From the NCBI GenBank assembly GCA_030157785.1, contig JAOAUC010000055.1, forward strand, positions 186,001 through 250,000: a DNA stretch of 64,000 nucleotides. The letters run 5' to 3'. The DNA is from Zoogloea oleivorans (GTDB lineage: Bacteria > Pseudomonadota > Gammaproteobacteria > Burkholderiales > Rhodocyclaceae). Under the pieces are notes generated by a model, which worked only from the letters and a program-made list of their open reading frames with translations, was not told where the DNA came from and did no database searches. Position numbers and translations under genes: made by a program. Shown here one piece after another: positions 23,215 to 31,693 of the stretch (the stretch's first letter is position 1; the number at the start of each line of letters is the position of its first letter).

Positions 23215-24318
23215 ATGTCAGGTACTCAACAGATGCACACCCAGAACACCCTCCAGGCCGCCTCCGGCCTCACGTCCAGCGCCGTCCGTATCGGTTCCGA
23301 CCATGGCTACGCCTTCGACGGCGACAGCGTCCGCCTCGACGCCGAACTGCTGATCGGCAACCCGGAAGCCGCCGCGACCCGGGACTGGGCACTGCAACTG
23401 TGGGCCTGTGAAGCCCCCTTCGACGGCGCCGCCATCCGCGGCACCAAGGTGGCCGAGCTGCCCGTCGGCAACCAGGCCTGGGTGAGCGCAAGCACCCCCG
23501 CCTTCCCGCCCGCCGGCCGTGCCGAGCACGCGATGGTGCTGGTGCTCGCCTCCGGCAAGGACGGCAGCTTCGATCAGGTGCACGACTACGCCAACTTCCC
23601 GCAGACCGAAACCTTCGTGCAGCCGCGCCTCACCGGCGCCACCGGCTTCAGTCTCGCTGACGACAGCGTCACCCTCAACGTGGACGCCATCGACAACCCG
23701 CGGGCCGCCGACAACCTGAGCGGCTCCCTGTCCCTCGAACTGTGGGCCTACGCCGACAGCAAGCCGGAAGGCATCCAGCTGGCCGCCGCCAGTCTCGGCA
23801 GCCTGGCCGGCCAGAACAGCTGGTACGAGCTGGCCATCGACACGCCTCTTCTCGCCAAGCCTGCCGGCACCTGGAACATCGCCCTGCTGCTGCGCGAATG
23901 GACCAACGCCGGCTACGTGACCCGCGACTTCGCCAACTTCGCCCTGCCGGTCAGCTGGGCTGCCGAAGCAGCCCCTGCCGCCGAAGTCGCTACTGAGGCC
24001 GCTGTCGAAGCCAAGCCCACCGCATCGGCCAAGGCGGCCCCCGCCCCCAAGGCTGCAGCCCCGAAAGCCGCCACACCGAAAACTGCGGCTCCGAAAGCCG
24101 CTCCGGCCAAGGCCGCCCCGAAGGTCGCCGCCGCGCCCGCCAGTGTGTCGATCAACAAGGCCAGCGAAGCCGAGCTCGCCGCCGTGAAGAGCCTGCCCAA
24201 GGCCGTCGCCGCCGCCATCATCGCCGCCCGCCCCTTCAAGACCCTCGACGAACTGGTCAAGGTCAAGGGCATGGGCGTGAAGATGCTCGACAAGCTGAAG
24301 GGCAGCCTGAGCCTGTAA
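23215..24318 (+). CDS. Two-repeat protein with Ala/Pro/Lys linker and C-terminal helix-hairpin-helix domain
   Basis: About 367 residues, no recognised family as a whole. Residues ~20-135 and ~137-255 look like an internal duplication: VRIGSDHGYAFDGDSVRLDA against LTGATGFSLADDSVTLNV, WALQLWACE against LSLELWAYAD, and HDYANFP against RDFANFA. A low-complexity linker of Ala, Pro and Lys (about 256-310) leads to a ComEA-like HhH domain (SINKASEAELAAVKSLPKAV then IIAARPFKTLDELVKVKG), a fold that usually binds DNA. No signal peptide is clear at either in-frame ATG (23215, 23233), so the location is probably cytosolic. The start is uncertain because no good ribosome site is visible. Function unknown. 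Confidence 0.75.
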   Translation: MSGTQQMHTQNTLQAASGLTSSAVRIGSDHGYAFDGDSVRLDAELLIGNPEAAATRDWALQLWACEAPFDGAAIRGTKVAELPVGNQAWVSASTPAFPPAGRAEHAMVLVLASGKDGSFDQVHDYANFPQTETFVQPRLTGATGFSLADDSVTLNVDAIDNPRAADNLSGSLSLELWAYADSKPEGIQLAAASLGSLAGQNSWYELAIDTPLLAKPAGTWNIALLLREWTNAGYVTRDFANFALPVSWAAEAAPAAEVATEAAVEAKPTASAKAAPAPKAAAPKAATPKTAAPKAAPAKAAPKVAAAPASVSINKASEAELAAVKSLPKAVAAAIIAARPFKTLDELVKVKGMGVKMLDKLKGSLSL

Positions 24319-24331
24319 GCCGCAAGAGCAC

Positions 24332-24372
24332 AAAAGCCCTGCGCCGGTGAATGCCGGTTCAGGGCTTTTTTT
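24332..24372. terminator. Bidirectional terminator between convergent genes
   Basis: AAAAGCCCT (24332-24340) pairs with AGGGCTTTT (24361-24369), with an inner CCGG/CCGG helix, followed by further T residues on the plus strand and preceded by A residues that give a U-run on the minus strand. It lies at the convergent ends of the HhH gene and the metallopeptidase gene. Confidence 0.8.
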
Positions 24373-24901
24373 CGTTCACCGCAGGCAGCCACAAGCCTTC
24401 ACCGGTCGCCTCCATCAGCGTCAGCCAGGCCCGCACGTCGAATTCGAACTGGTGGTAATCCGGCTCCATCCGGCAGCACAACTGGTAAAAGGCCTTGTCG
24501 TGCTCGCGCTCCTTCAGGTGAGCCAGTTCGTGCACGACGATCATGCGCAGGAATTCCGGCGGGGCCTCGCGGAACAGCGTGGCGACGCGAATCTCGCGTT
24601 TGGACTTGAGCTTGCCCCCCTGCACCCGTGACACCGTGGTGTGGGTGCCCAGCGCCTTGTGAATGGTCTGCAGCTTGCCGTCGTAGGCCACCTTGCTCAG
24701 CGGCTCGGCGTTGCGCAAGTGGCGGGCCTTCAGTTCGCCGACATAATCGTAAAGCGCCGTGTCGTTGCGCACGGCATGGGGCGCCGGATACTTCTTGAGC
24801 AACAGCGGGCCGAGGCGATTCTCGTCGAGCAGCGCGCGCACCTGGGCCACCAGGTCTTGCGGGTAGCCGTGCAGATAGCGGAGGGGAAGTTGGCTGGACA
24901 T
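24359..24901 (-). CDS. YgjP-type M48-like metallopeptidase domain protein
   Basis: A 180-residue cytosolic zinc protein. The zinc motif VVHELAHLKEREHDKAFYQL is intact: HELAH gives two His ligands plus the catalytic Glu, and EREHDKAF provides the third. The preceding segments SKVAYDGKLQTIHKALGTHT and SKREIRVATLFREAP match the YgjP/DUF45 group, whose E. coli member was reported as a UTP pyrophosphatase rather than a protease. It is transcribed divergently from the efflux operon at 25017, sharing the region that holds the TTAATGAC palindrome. Confidence 0.85.
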   Translation of the reverse strand: MSSQLPLRYLHGYPQDLVAQVRALLDENRLGPLLLKKYPAPHAVRNDTALYDYVGELKARHLRNAEPLSKVAYDGKLQTIHKALGTHTTVSRVQGGKLKSKREIRVATLFREAPPEFLRMIVVHELAHLKEREHDKAFYQLCCRMEPDYHQFEFDVRAWLTLMEATGEGLWLPAVNEKKP

Positions 24902-24976
24902 ATGGCGCGGATTCTAACCCTTCCGCCACGCGACTTTGATCTGCCGCAATGCTGCATCCCGATGCTTGGGTGTAGC

Positions 24977-24998
24977 TTAATGACCATCTAGTCATTAA
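24977..24998. promoter_or_regulatory. Perfect palindrome, candidate TetR-family operator
   Basis: TTAATGAC (24977-24984), 6-nt spacer, GTCATTAA (24991-24998). It lies 18 bp before the start of the TolC gene in the divergent promoter region. Size and half-site resemble TetR-family operators, and the orthologous ybh efflux operons are controlled by a TetR regulator (CecR/YbiH). No tetR gene is present in this window. Confidence 0.6.
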
Positions 24999-25016
24999 CT
25001 CCCGATGGAGAGTGTA

Positions 25017-26342
25017 ATGAATGAATATCCCGTCCGGCGAGGCCCGCCACCCCTGCGCTGGACCATCCTCACCCTCAGCCTGCTCGTCGCACTCCCCGCC
25101 CCCGCTGCCGAAACCCTTGCCGATGCCTGGCGCTTGGCCCTGTCTGCCGATGCCCGCCTGCGCGCCGCCGACGCCGACAGCGACGCAGCCCGCGCCACCC
25201 GGGAAGCCGCCCGCGGGCTGGCGATGCCCAGGGCGAGCATCAGCTCCAGCTACACGGTGCTCAGCAAGGAGCCCGCCGCCCGCATTGACCTGCCCTCCAT
25301 CCCCGGTTTCAGCCTGCCCAACCAGCTGCCCCTGTCCGAACGCAACTACGCCACCCATGCGCTGCAAGCCAGCCTGCCGGTGTATACCGGCGGACGCATC
25401 AGCGCCGCGGTAGCCGCCGCCGACACCGGCGTACGCGCCAGCGGTTTCGAGCGCACCCGCACCGAACAGGCCGTGAAACTCGACGTGGTCGAGGCATGGC
25501 TCAACGTGTTGCGCGCCCGCCGTGCGCAGGCCGCCGCCGAACGCCATCTGGCCGCCCTCGACGCCCATGCGCTGGATGTGGGCAACCTCAGCAAGCAGGG
25601 CCTGGTCGCCCGCAACGACGTGCTGTCGGTGGCCGTTGCCCAGGCCGACGCCCGCCAACGCCTCACGCAGGCGAAGAACGCCGTGGCACTGAGCGCCGCT
25701 GCCTACAATCGCCTCCTCGGCCGCCCGCTCGACGAAGCCGTCGATCTGGTCGAACCGCCGCCCCCCGAAGCCTGCCGCGAAGACATCGCCGCCCTCGGCG
25801 CCCGCGCCCGCGCGCTACGCCCCGAGATGGCCCTGCTCGGCGCCCGCGCCGAAGCCACCGACCAGGAAGCCGAAATGGAACGCGCCGGCCGGCGCCCGCA
25901 GGTCGGCATCACCGGCGCCGTGATGCACGAAGACAACCGCTACCGGGTGAACCAGGACATCGCGCAGATCGCCGTCGGTGTGCAGTGGGAAATCTTTGAC
26001 GGCGGCGTGCTGCGTCAGCGCACCGATGCCGCCATCGCCCGCGCCCGCGCCGCGCGCGAACGCCAGAGCGACACGGCCAGCCTGATCGAACTGGAGGTGC
26101 GCCGGGAGTGGCTGGCCGTCGACGAAGCCGCCCAGCGCTTCGCCACCACCCGGGCCGCCACCAGCCAGGCCGACGAGAACCTGCGCGTGGCCCGCGACCG
26201 CTACCGCAACGGGGTCGGCACCCACACCGAAGTGCTCGACGCCGAAGCCCTGCGCAGCCTCACCGACTACAACCACCTGAACGCCCTCTACGACCACCAC
26301 CTCGCCCGACTCCGGCTCCGCAAAGCCGTCGGCGAGCTATAA
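25017..26342 (+). CDS. TolC-family outer-membrane efflux channel
   Basis: Outer-membrane channel of a tripartite exporter working with the HlyD adaptor and ABC subunits encoded next. About 441 residues. The signal peptide is WTILTLSLLVALPAPAAE-like (residues 15-35), followed by two OEP repeats rich in heptad helices. Typical TolC signatures are YNRLLGRPLDEAVDL, WEIFDGGVLRQRTDAAIARA and YRNGVGTHTEVLDAEA. Start: ATG 25017 with GGAG at 25007-25010; an alternative ATG lies at 25005. It begins a five-gene operon to 31693. Confidence 0.93.
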   Translation: MNEYPVRRGPPPLRWTILTLSLLVALPAPAAETLADAWRLALSADARLRAADADSDAARATREAARGLAMPRASISSSYTVLSKEPAARIDLPSIPGFSLPNQLPLSERNYATHALQASLPVYTGGRISAAVAAADTGVRASGFERTRTEQAVKLDVVEAWLNVLRARRAQAAAERHLAALDAHALDVGNLSKQGLVARNDVLSVAVAQADARQRLTQAKNAVALSAAAYNRLLGRPLDEAVDLVEPPPPEACREDIAALGARARALRPEMALLGARAEATDQEAEMERAGRRPQVGITGAVMHEDNRYRVNQDIAQIAVGVQWEIFDGGVLRQRTDAAIARARAARERQSDTASLIELEVRREWLAVDEAAQRFATTRAATSQADENLRVARDRYRNGVGTHTEVLDAEALRSLTDYNHLNALYDHHLARLRLRKAVGEL

Positions 26343-26354
26343 GCGGAGCCCAGC

Positions 26355-27422
26355 ATGAGCCTCAAGCGCAACTACCTGTACGCCGGCCTCGCCACCCTTG
26401 CCGTGATCCTTGGCGGCGTGTGGGCCTGGCAACACCTGGCCGGCAGCCATGCCATGCCCGAAGGCCTGATCCAGGCCAACGGGCGCATCGAGGGCGACCA
26501 CAGCACCGTCGCCAGCAAGCTGCCCGGCCGCATCGCCGTGCTGAAGGTGCGCGAGGGCGACACCGTCACCGCCGGGCAGATCCTCGCCCAGCTGGAAGAC
26601 ACCCAGCTCGCCGCCAGGAAACGTCAGGCCGATGCCGCCGTCGCCACCCTTCAGGCCCAGCTGCAGGCGGCCCGCGCCCAGCTGGCCATCGCCCGCCGCG
26701 AAGTGCCGCTGGCCGAGGCCAGCGCCGACGCCGTGCTCGGCAAGGCCCGCGCCGCCGAACTGCAAGCCGCAAAGGACGCAAGGCGCTTCGACGAACTGGC
26801 CGAGCGCGGCACCGTCGAGCCGCGCCGCGCCGAGCAGATGCGCCTCGCCCACACCGCCGCCGCCGCCGACCTGCGCCAGGCCGAACAGGCGGTGCGCTCG
26901 TCGCGCCTCGGTGGCGACAAGGTCAAGGCCCGTGACAACGATATCGCTGCGCTGGAAGCCGGTCTGCGCCAGGCCGAAGCTGCCGCGCAGGAAGTTGGCG
27001 GCCTGGTGGACGACCTGACCCTGCGCGCGCCCATTGGAGGCGTGGTCATGAACCGCCTGCGCGAAGCCGGCGAGATGGTCGCGGCCGGCACGCCGGTGTT
27101 CGATCTGGTCGACCTCGACAAGCTCTTCCTCAAGGTCTATGTGCCCGAAAAGCAGATCGGCCAGCTGCGCCTCGGCCTGCCGGCCAAGGTGTATACCGAC
27201 GCCTTCCCCGGCCAGGAATTCACCGCCACGGCGCGCTACATCTCGTCGCAGGCCGAGTTCACGCCGAAGGAAGTGCAGACCCCCGACGAGCGGGTCAAGC
27301 TCACCTACGCGGTAAAACTCTACTTCGACGCCAACCCGCAACGCCGCCTGTCGCCCGGCGTGCCTGCCGACGCGGTGATCCGCTGGAAGGACAGCGTGCC
27401 CTGGCAAATGCCGAAATGGTGA
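26355..27422 (+). CDS. ybhG: HlyD-family periplasmic adaptor (YbhG-like)
   Basis: Membrane-fusion subunit linking the ABC pump to the TolC channel. It has 355 residues. There is one N-terminal membrane anchor (YLYAGLATLAVILGGVWAW, about 6-24), the split biotinyl/lipoyl domain (GRIEGDHSTVASKLPGRIAV and LRAPIGGVVMNRLREAGEMV), a long coiled-coil hairpin (about 80-220) and a C-terminal beta-barrel (LKVYVPEKQIGQLRLG). The gene order adaptor, double ATPase, permease, permease equals E. coli ybhGFSR, which exports cationic drugs. Thirteen nt separate it from the TolC gene. Confidence 0.93.
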   Translation: MSLKRNYLYAGLATLAVILGGVWAWQHLAGSHAMPEGLIQANGRIEGDHSTVASKLPGRIAVLKVREGDTVTAGQILAQLEDTQLAARKRQADAAVATLQAQLQAARAQLAIARREVPLAEASADAVLGKARAAELQAAKDARRFDELAERGTVEPRRAEQMRLAHTAAAADLRQAEQAVRSSRLGGDKVKARDNDIAALEAGLRQAEAAAQEVGGLVDDLTLRAPIGGVVMNRLREAGEMVAAGTPVFDLVDLDKLFLKVYVPEKQIGQLRLGLPAKVYTDAFPGQEFTATARYISSQAEFTPKEVQTPDERVKLTYAVKLYFDANPQRRLSPGVPADAVIRWKDSVPWQMPKW

Positions 27423-27441
27423 CCGGCCCCGACTGAAGCGT

Positions 27442-29397
27442 ATGTCCCCCTCCGAACCCGCCATCCAGGTTGCCGGCTTCACCAAGCGCTACGGCAAGCG
27501 CCTCGCCGCCGACGGCCTGGCGCTCACCGTGCAGCGCGGTGAAATCTACGGTCTGGTCGGTGCCGACGGGGCCGGCAAGTCCAGCCTGATGAAGGCCATC
27601 GCCGGCGTGCTGTCTTTTGACGGCGGCACGGTGGATGTCTTCGGCTCCCGCATCGACTCGGCCCGCGCCGCCGAAAAGGTGAAGGACCGCATCGGCTTCC
27701 TGCCCCAGGGCCTCGGCCTCAATCTCTACCCCGATCTGTCCATCGACGAGAACGTGGACTTCTTCGGCCGCCTGCGCCTGGTGCCGGGCCGTGAGCTCGC
27801 CGAGCGCAAGCGCCTGCTGCTCGAGATGACCCGCCTCGACGCCTTCCGTGACCGCCCCATGCGCCAGCTCTCCGGTGGCATGAAGCAGAAGCTCGGCCTG
27901 GTATGCACGCTGATCCACGAGCCGGATCTGGTGATCCTCGACGAACCGACCACCGGCGTCGACCCGGTGTCGCGCCGCGACTTCTGGGCCATCCTCGGCA
28001 AGCTGCTCGAAGAAAAAGGCATCACCGCGCTGGTGTCCACCGCCTACCTCGACGAGGCCGACCGCTTCCATCGCGTGTCGCTCTTCCACGAAGGCAAGGT
28101 CATGGGCGAAGGCACACCGGCCGAACTGGTTGCCCGCGTGCCCGGCACCCTCGCCCTGTTTCGCGCCGAGCCCCAGGCCACGGCCCTGCCGCGCCTCAAG
28201 GCCGCCTTCCCGCAGACCGAGGCGATGGGCAGCTGGCTGCGCGTCTTCGCCGACGGGCTCGATGCGGCGGGTGCACGCGCTGGCATCGATGCGGCGCTGG
28301 CCGGCATTCCCGCCACAGACTGGTTCGCCCGCGAACCGGAGCTGGAGGATGTCTTCGTCGCCATGCTGCGCCAGCGCGGCGCCCGGCTCGACACGCAGTT
28401 GCAGGACGACGACGCGCCCCGACCCCTGGCGACAAGCCAGACGCCCGCTCTCGCCATCGAAGCCCGCGACCTGACCCGCGTCTTCGGCGACTTCCGCGCT
28501 GCCGACGCAGTGAACTTCAGCGTGCCCCAGGGCGAGATCTTCGGTCTGCTCGGCGCCAACGGTGCCGGCAAGACCACGGTCATCAAGATGCTCACCGGCA
28601 TCCTCAAGCCGTCCTCCGGCAGCGGCCGCGTGGCGGGCGCCGACATGCGCAGCGCCGGGCTGGCCATCAAGGAACGCATCGGCTACATGAGCCAGGCTTT
28701 CTCGCTCTACCACGACCTGTCGGTGGTAGAGAACATCCGCCTCTACGCCGGCATTTACGGGCTCGACGACCGGCAGGGCAAGCGCCGCGCCGACTGGGTG
28801 ATCGGCATGGCCGGCCTCGCCGGTTTCGAGAACGACGCCGCCGGCCGCCTGCCCATGGGCCTGCGCCAGCGCCTGGCCCTCGGCTGCGCGCTGGTGCATC
28901 GGCCGCAGGTGCTGTTTCTCGACGAGCCGACTTCCGGCGTCGATCCGATTGGCCGGCGGGTTTTCTGGGACATCCTCTTCCACCTGTCGCGCAATGACGG
29001 GGTGGCGATCCTCGTCACCACCCACTACATGAGCGAAGCCGAGCACTGCGACCATCTGGCCCTGATGTTCGCCGGCAAGGTCGTCGCCGACGCCTCGCCC
29101 GAAGCCATGAAAGCAGCCGTCGCGCGCGAGGCCGGCCAGCTCCTCGAGCTGCGCGTCGACCGCCCCGCCCCGGCCCAGGCTGCCCTGCGCGCCGCCGGCT
29201 ACGCCAGCGCCGCCCTCCACGGCCGCGCGGTGCACCTGCTGTCGAAGGACGTGGACGGCGACCGGACGCGCCTGCCGGCCCTGCTTGCCAGCGCCGGCGT
29301 GGCCGTGCAATCGGTGGTGCTGCGCCCGCTGTCGATGGAAGACGTGTTCGTCCAGCGTGTCACCGCCCTCGAAGACGCCCAGCGGAGGACGCCATGA
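27442..29397 (+). CDS. ybhF: ABC transporter, two fused ATP-binding domains (YbhF-like)
   Basis: A 651-residue double ATPase powering the two permeases that follow. NBD1 (about 8-240) has Walker A GADGAGKSS, signature LSGGMKQKL and Walker B LVILDEPTTGVDP. NBD2 (about 340-580) has GANGAGKTT, a divergent signature PMGLRQRLAL and VLFLDEPTSGVDP with the TTHYMSEAEHCD H-loop. The second signature (MGLRQ instead of SGGxRQ) is a feature also seen in YbhF relatives. Its last 4 nt overlap the first permease (ATGA). Confidence 0.95.
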   Translation: MSPSEPAIQVAGFTKRYGKRLAADGLALTVQRGEIYGLVGADGAGKSSLMKAIAGVLSFDGGTVDVFGSRIDSARAAEKVKDRIGFLPQGLGLNLYPDLSIDENVDFFGRLRLVPGRELAERKRLLLEMTRLDAFRDRPMRQLSGGMKQKLGLVCTLIHEPDLVILDEPTTGVDPVSRRDFWAILGKLLEEKGITALVSTAYLDEADRFHRVSLFHEGKVMGEGTPAELVARVPGTLALFRAEPQATALPRLKAAFPQTEAMGSWLRVFADGLDAAGARAGIDAALAGIPATDWFAREPELEDVFVAMLRQRGARLDTQLQDDDAPRPLATSQTPALAIEARDLTRVFGDFRAADAVNFSVPQGEIFGLLGANGAGKTTVIKMLTGILKPSSGSGRVAGADMRSAGLAIKERIGYMSQAFSLYHDLSVVENIRLYAGIYGLDDRQGKRRADWVIGMAGLAGFENDAAGRLPMGLRQRLALGCALVHRPQVLFLDEPTSGVDPIGRRVFWDILFHLSRNDGVAILVTTHYMSEAEHCDHLALMFAGKVVADASPEAMKAAVAREAGQLLELRVDRPAPAQAALRAAGYASAALHGRAVHLLSKDVDGDRTRLPALLASAGVAVQSVVLRPLSMEDVFVQRVTALEDAQRRTP

Positions 29398-30548
29398 ACG
29401 GCAAGCGCATCGTCGCCCTGGCCTGGAAGGAATGGCGCGAGATCGTCCGCGACCGGCTGTTCTTCGCGCTGGCCTTCATCGTGCCGACCATGCTAATGCT
29501 GCTGTTCGGCTTCGGCCTGAGCCTCGACGTGGAGCACCTGCCCTTTGCAGTGGTCGATTACGACCGCAGCGCGGCCAGCCGCGACTACACCTACCGCTTC
29601 ATCTCGTCGCGCTATTTCGACTTCAAGGGCTACGCCGGCGACGCCCGCGCGCTCGACAGCCTGCTCGCCGACAACCGGATCCGCATGGCGCTGGTGATCC
29701 CCCCGCGCTTCGACGAACACCTGGCCCGCGGTGAGCCGGCACCGGTGCAGGTGCTCATCGACGGCACCTTTCCGATGCGTGCCCAGACCACCCAGGGCTA
29801 CGTGGTGGCCATCAACAGCGCGGTGAGTCTCGACAACATGGCCCGCGCGCTCTCTGCCGGCCGCGGCATTCCCCTCGACGAAGCCCGCCGCCGCGTCCAG
29901 CCGGTGAAACTGGAGGTGCGCTACCTCTACAACCAGAGCGTCAAGAGCATCTGGTCGCTGGCGCCCAAGCTGATCATGCTCATCATGATGCTGTCGCCGC
30001 CCTTCCTCACCGCACTGGGGGTGGTGCGCGAAAAGGAATCCGGCTCCATCTTCAACATCTACTCGTCCACCGTGTCACCGGGCGAGTTCCTGCTCGGCAA
30101 GCTGGCGCCGTATGTGTTCATTTCCATCGCCAACGCCATGGTGCTGTGGGCGCTGGCGGTGTGGCTGTACGACGCGCCCTTCAAGGGCGACCCTTTCTTC
30201 TTCGCCTTTGCCACGCTGCTTTACGTGATCTGCACCACCGGCATCGGGCTGGTGATCTCCATGCTGGTGCAAACCCAGGTGGCGGCGATGATCGTCGCCA
30301 GCATCGTCAGCATCATTCCGGCGGTGCTCTACTCGGGCATGTTGCTGCCGCTCACCTCGCTGTCGCCCGGCGCCTCGGCCATCGCCCATTCACTGCCGAC
30401 CATGTACTACACCAACATCGTCGTCGGCAGCTTTCTCAAAGGCGTGAGCTGGAGCGCCCTGTGGCCCGACGTGCTGGTGCTGGCGGCCTACGCCGGCAGC
30501 CTGTTCGGGCTGGGCTACCTGCTGTTTTCCAAGCGGCCCAAGTCATGA
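29394..30548 (+). CDS. ybhS: ABC-2 permease (YbhS-like)
   Basis: A 384-residue permease with one N-terminal helix (FFALAFIVPTMLMLLFGFG), a large periplasmic loop (about 45-180) containing AVVDYDRSAASRDY and VLIDGTFP, and five C-terminal helices starting at KLIMLIMMLSPPFLTALGVV. The VREKESGSIFNIYSS segment is the conserved cytoplasmic coupling stretch. Paired with the following permease by ATGA overlap, it would form the heterodimeric channel of the exporter. Confidence 0.93.
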   Translation: MNGKRIVALAWKEWREIVRDRLFFALAFIVPTMLMLLFGFGLSLDVEHLPFAVVDYDRSAASRDYTYRFISSRYFDFKGYAGDARALDSLLADNRIRMALVIPPRFDEHLARGEPAPVQVLIDGTFPMRAQTTQGYVVAINSAVSLDNMARALSAGRGIPLDEARRRVQPVKLEVRYLYNQSVKSIWSLAPKLIMLIMMLSPPFLTALGVVREKESGSIFNIYSSTVSPGEFLLGKLAPYVFISIANAMVLWALAVWLYDAPFKGDPFFFAFATLLYVICTTGIGLVISMLVQTQVAAMIVASIVSIIPAVLYSGMLLPLTSLSPGASAIAHSLPTMYYTNIVVGSFLKGVSWSALWPDVLVLAAYAGSLFGLGYLLFSKRPKS

Positions 30549-31693
30549 AGAACGGATTTTTCTCGCTGGCCGGGCTGCGCCGCCTGCGCGTGATGACCTG
30601 GAAGGAACTGCTCCAGCTGTTTCGCGACACCGCGCTGATGGTCTTCTTCCTGTACAGCTTCACCGGCGACATCTACATCGCCGCCTCGGGCGTCAGCATG
30701 CAGCTCAAGAACGCCGCCATCGCCACCCTGGACGGCGACCGCAGCGACGCATCAAGGGAACTGCTGAGCCGCTTCCAGCCGCCCTATTTCCGCCCTATCG
30801 GCGAGCTGGCCGCAGCGCGCGACAGCATCACCCTGCTCGACGATGCGGGGGCGATGGCCGTGCTCGACATCCCGCCGCGCTTCCAGGAACGCCTGCAGCG
30901 GGGCGAGCAAGTGAGCGTGCAACTGCAGGTGGACACCACCAACTCGGTGCTCGGCTTTCTGGCCTCGAGCTACGGGGCGCAGATCGTCGGCAAGTACGGG
31001 CTCGAAGCTGCCGCCCGACGCGAAGGCCTGGGCGGCATGGCCGGCCCGGTGCTGCAGGCCGACACGCGCATCTGGTACAACCCCAACCAGAACGACGCCT
31101 GGTTCATGGGCATTTCGGAACTGCTCACCGTCGTCACCCTCTTCGCCATCCTGCTGCCGGCAGCAGCAATGGTTCGCGAAAAGGAGCGCGGCACCATCGA
31201 GCAACTGATGGTCACGCCGCTGAGCGCCTTCCAGATCCTCTTCCCGAAGGTGATTGCGATGACGCTGGTCATCCTCGGCGGCAGCGCCATCGCCCTTTTC
31301 GGCATCCTCGGCCCGGTTTTCCACGTACCGATGCGCGGCAGCCTGCTCACCTTCTTCCTGATCACCGCGCTTTACGTCTTCACCACTGCCGGCCTCGGCC
31401 TGCTGGCCGCCACCGTGGCCCGCAACCTGGCCCAGGTTGGCATGCTCACGGTGGTCATCCTGATGCCCATGCTGCTGCTCTCCGGCGCATGGACGCCGCC
31501 GGAAGCGATGCCCGACTGGATGCGCATCCTGGCCTACATCTCGCCGCTGCATTACTTCCTCGATGCGGCCTACGGCATCCTGCTGAAGGGTGCCGGCATG
31601 GACCTGCTGTGGGATTCGGTGCTGGCGATGGCTACGCTGGGCGTCTGCGTCTTTGCGCTGGGAATGGGGCGCTTCGGGCGGCAGTTCGGCTAG
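30545..31693 (+). CDS. ybhR: ABC-2 permease (YbhR-like)
   Basis: A 382-residue permease, paralogous to the previous one, with the same topology: first helix at about 27-45, an extracytoplasmic domain with ATLDGDRSDASRELLSRFQ, then five helices. The coupling segment is MVREKERGTIEQLMVTPLS. ATG 30545 overlaps the upstream stop. The longer in-frame extension upstream is internal to the first permease and not used. Its stop overlaps by two bases the stop of the convergent PhnD-like gene, so no space for a terminator exists between them. Confidence 0.93.
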   Translation: MKNGFFSLAGLRRLRVMTWKELLQLFRDTALMVFFLYSFTGDIYIAASGVSMQLKNAAIATLDGDRSDASRELLSRFQPPYFRPIGELAAARDSITLLDDAGAMAVLDIPPRFQERLQRGEQVSVQLQVDTTNSVLGFLASSYGAQIVGKYGLEAAARREGLGGMAGPVLQADTRIWYNPNQNDAWFMGISELLTVVTLFAILLPAAAMVREKERGTIEQLMVTPLSAFQILFPKVIAMTLVILGGSAIALFGILGPVFHVPMRGSLLTFFLITALYVFTTAGLGLLAATVARNLAQVGMLTVVILMPMLLLSGAWTPPEAMPDWMRILAYISPLHYFLDAAYGILLKGAGMDLLWDSVLAMATLGVCVFALGMGRFGRQFG

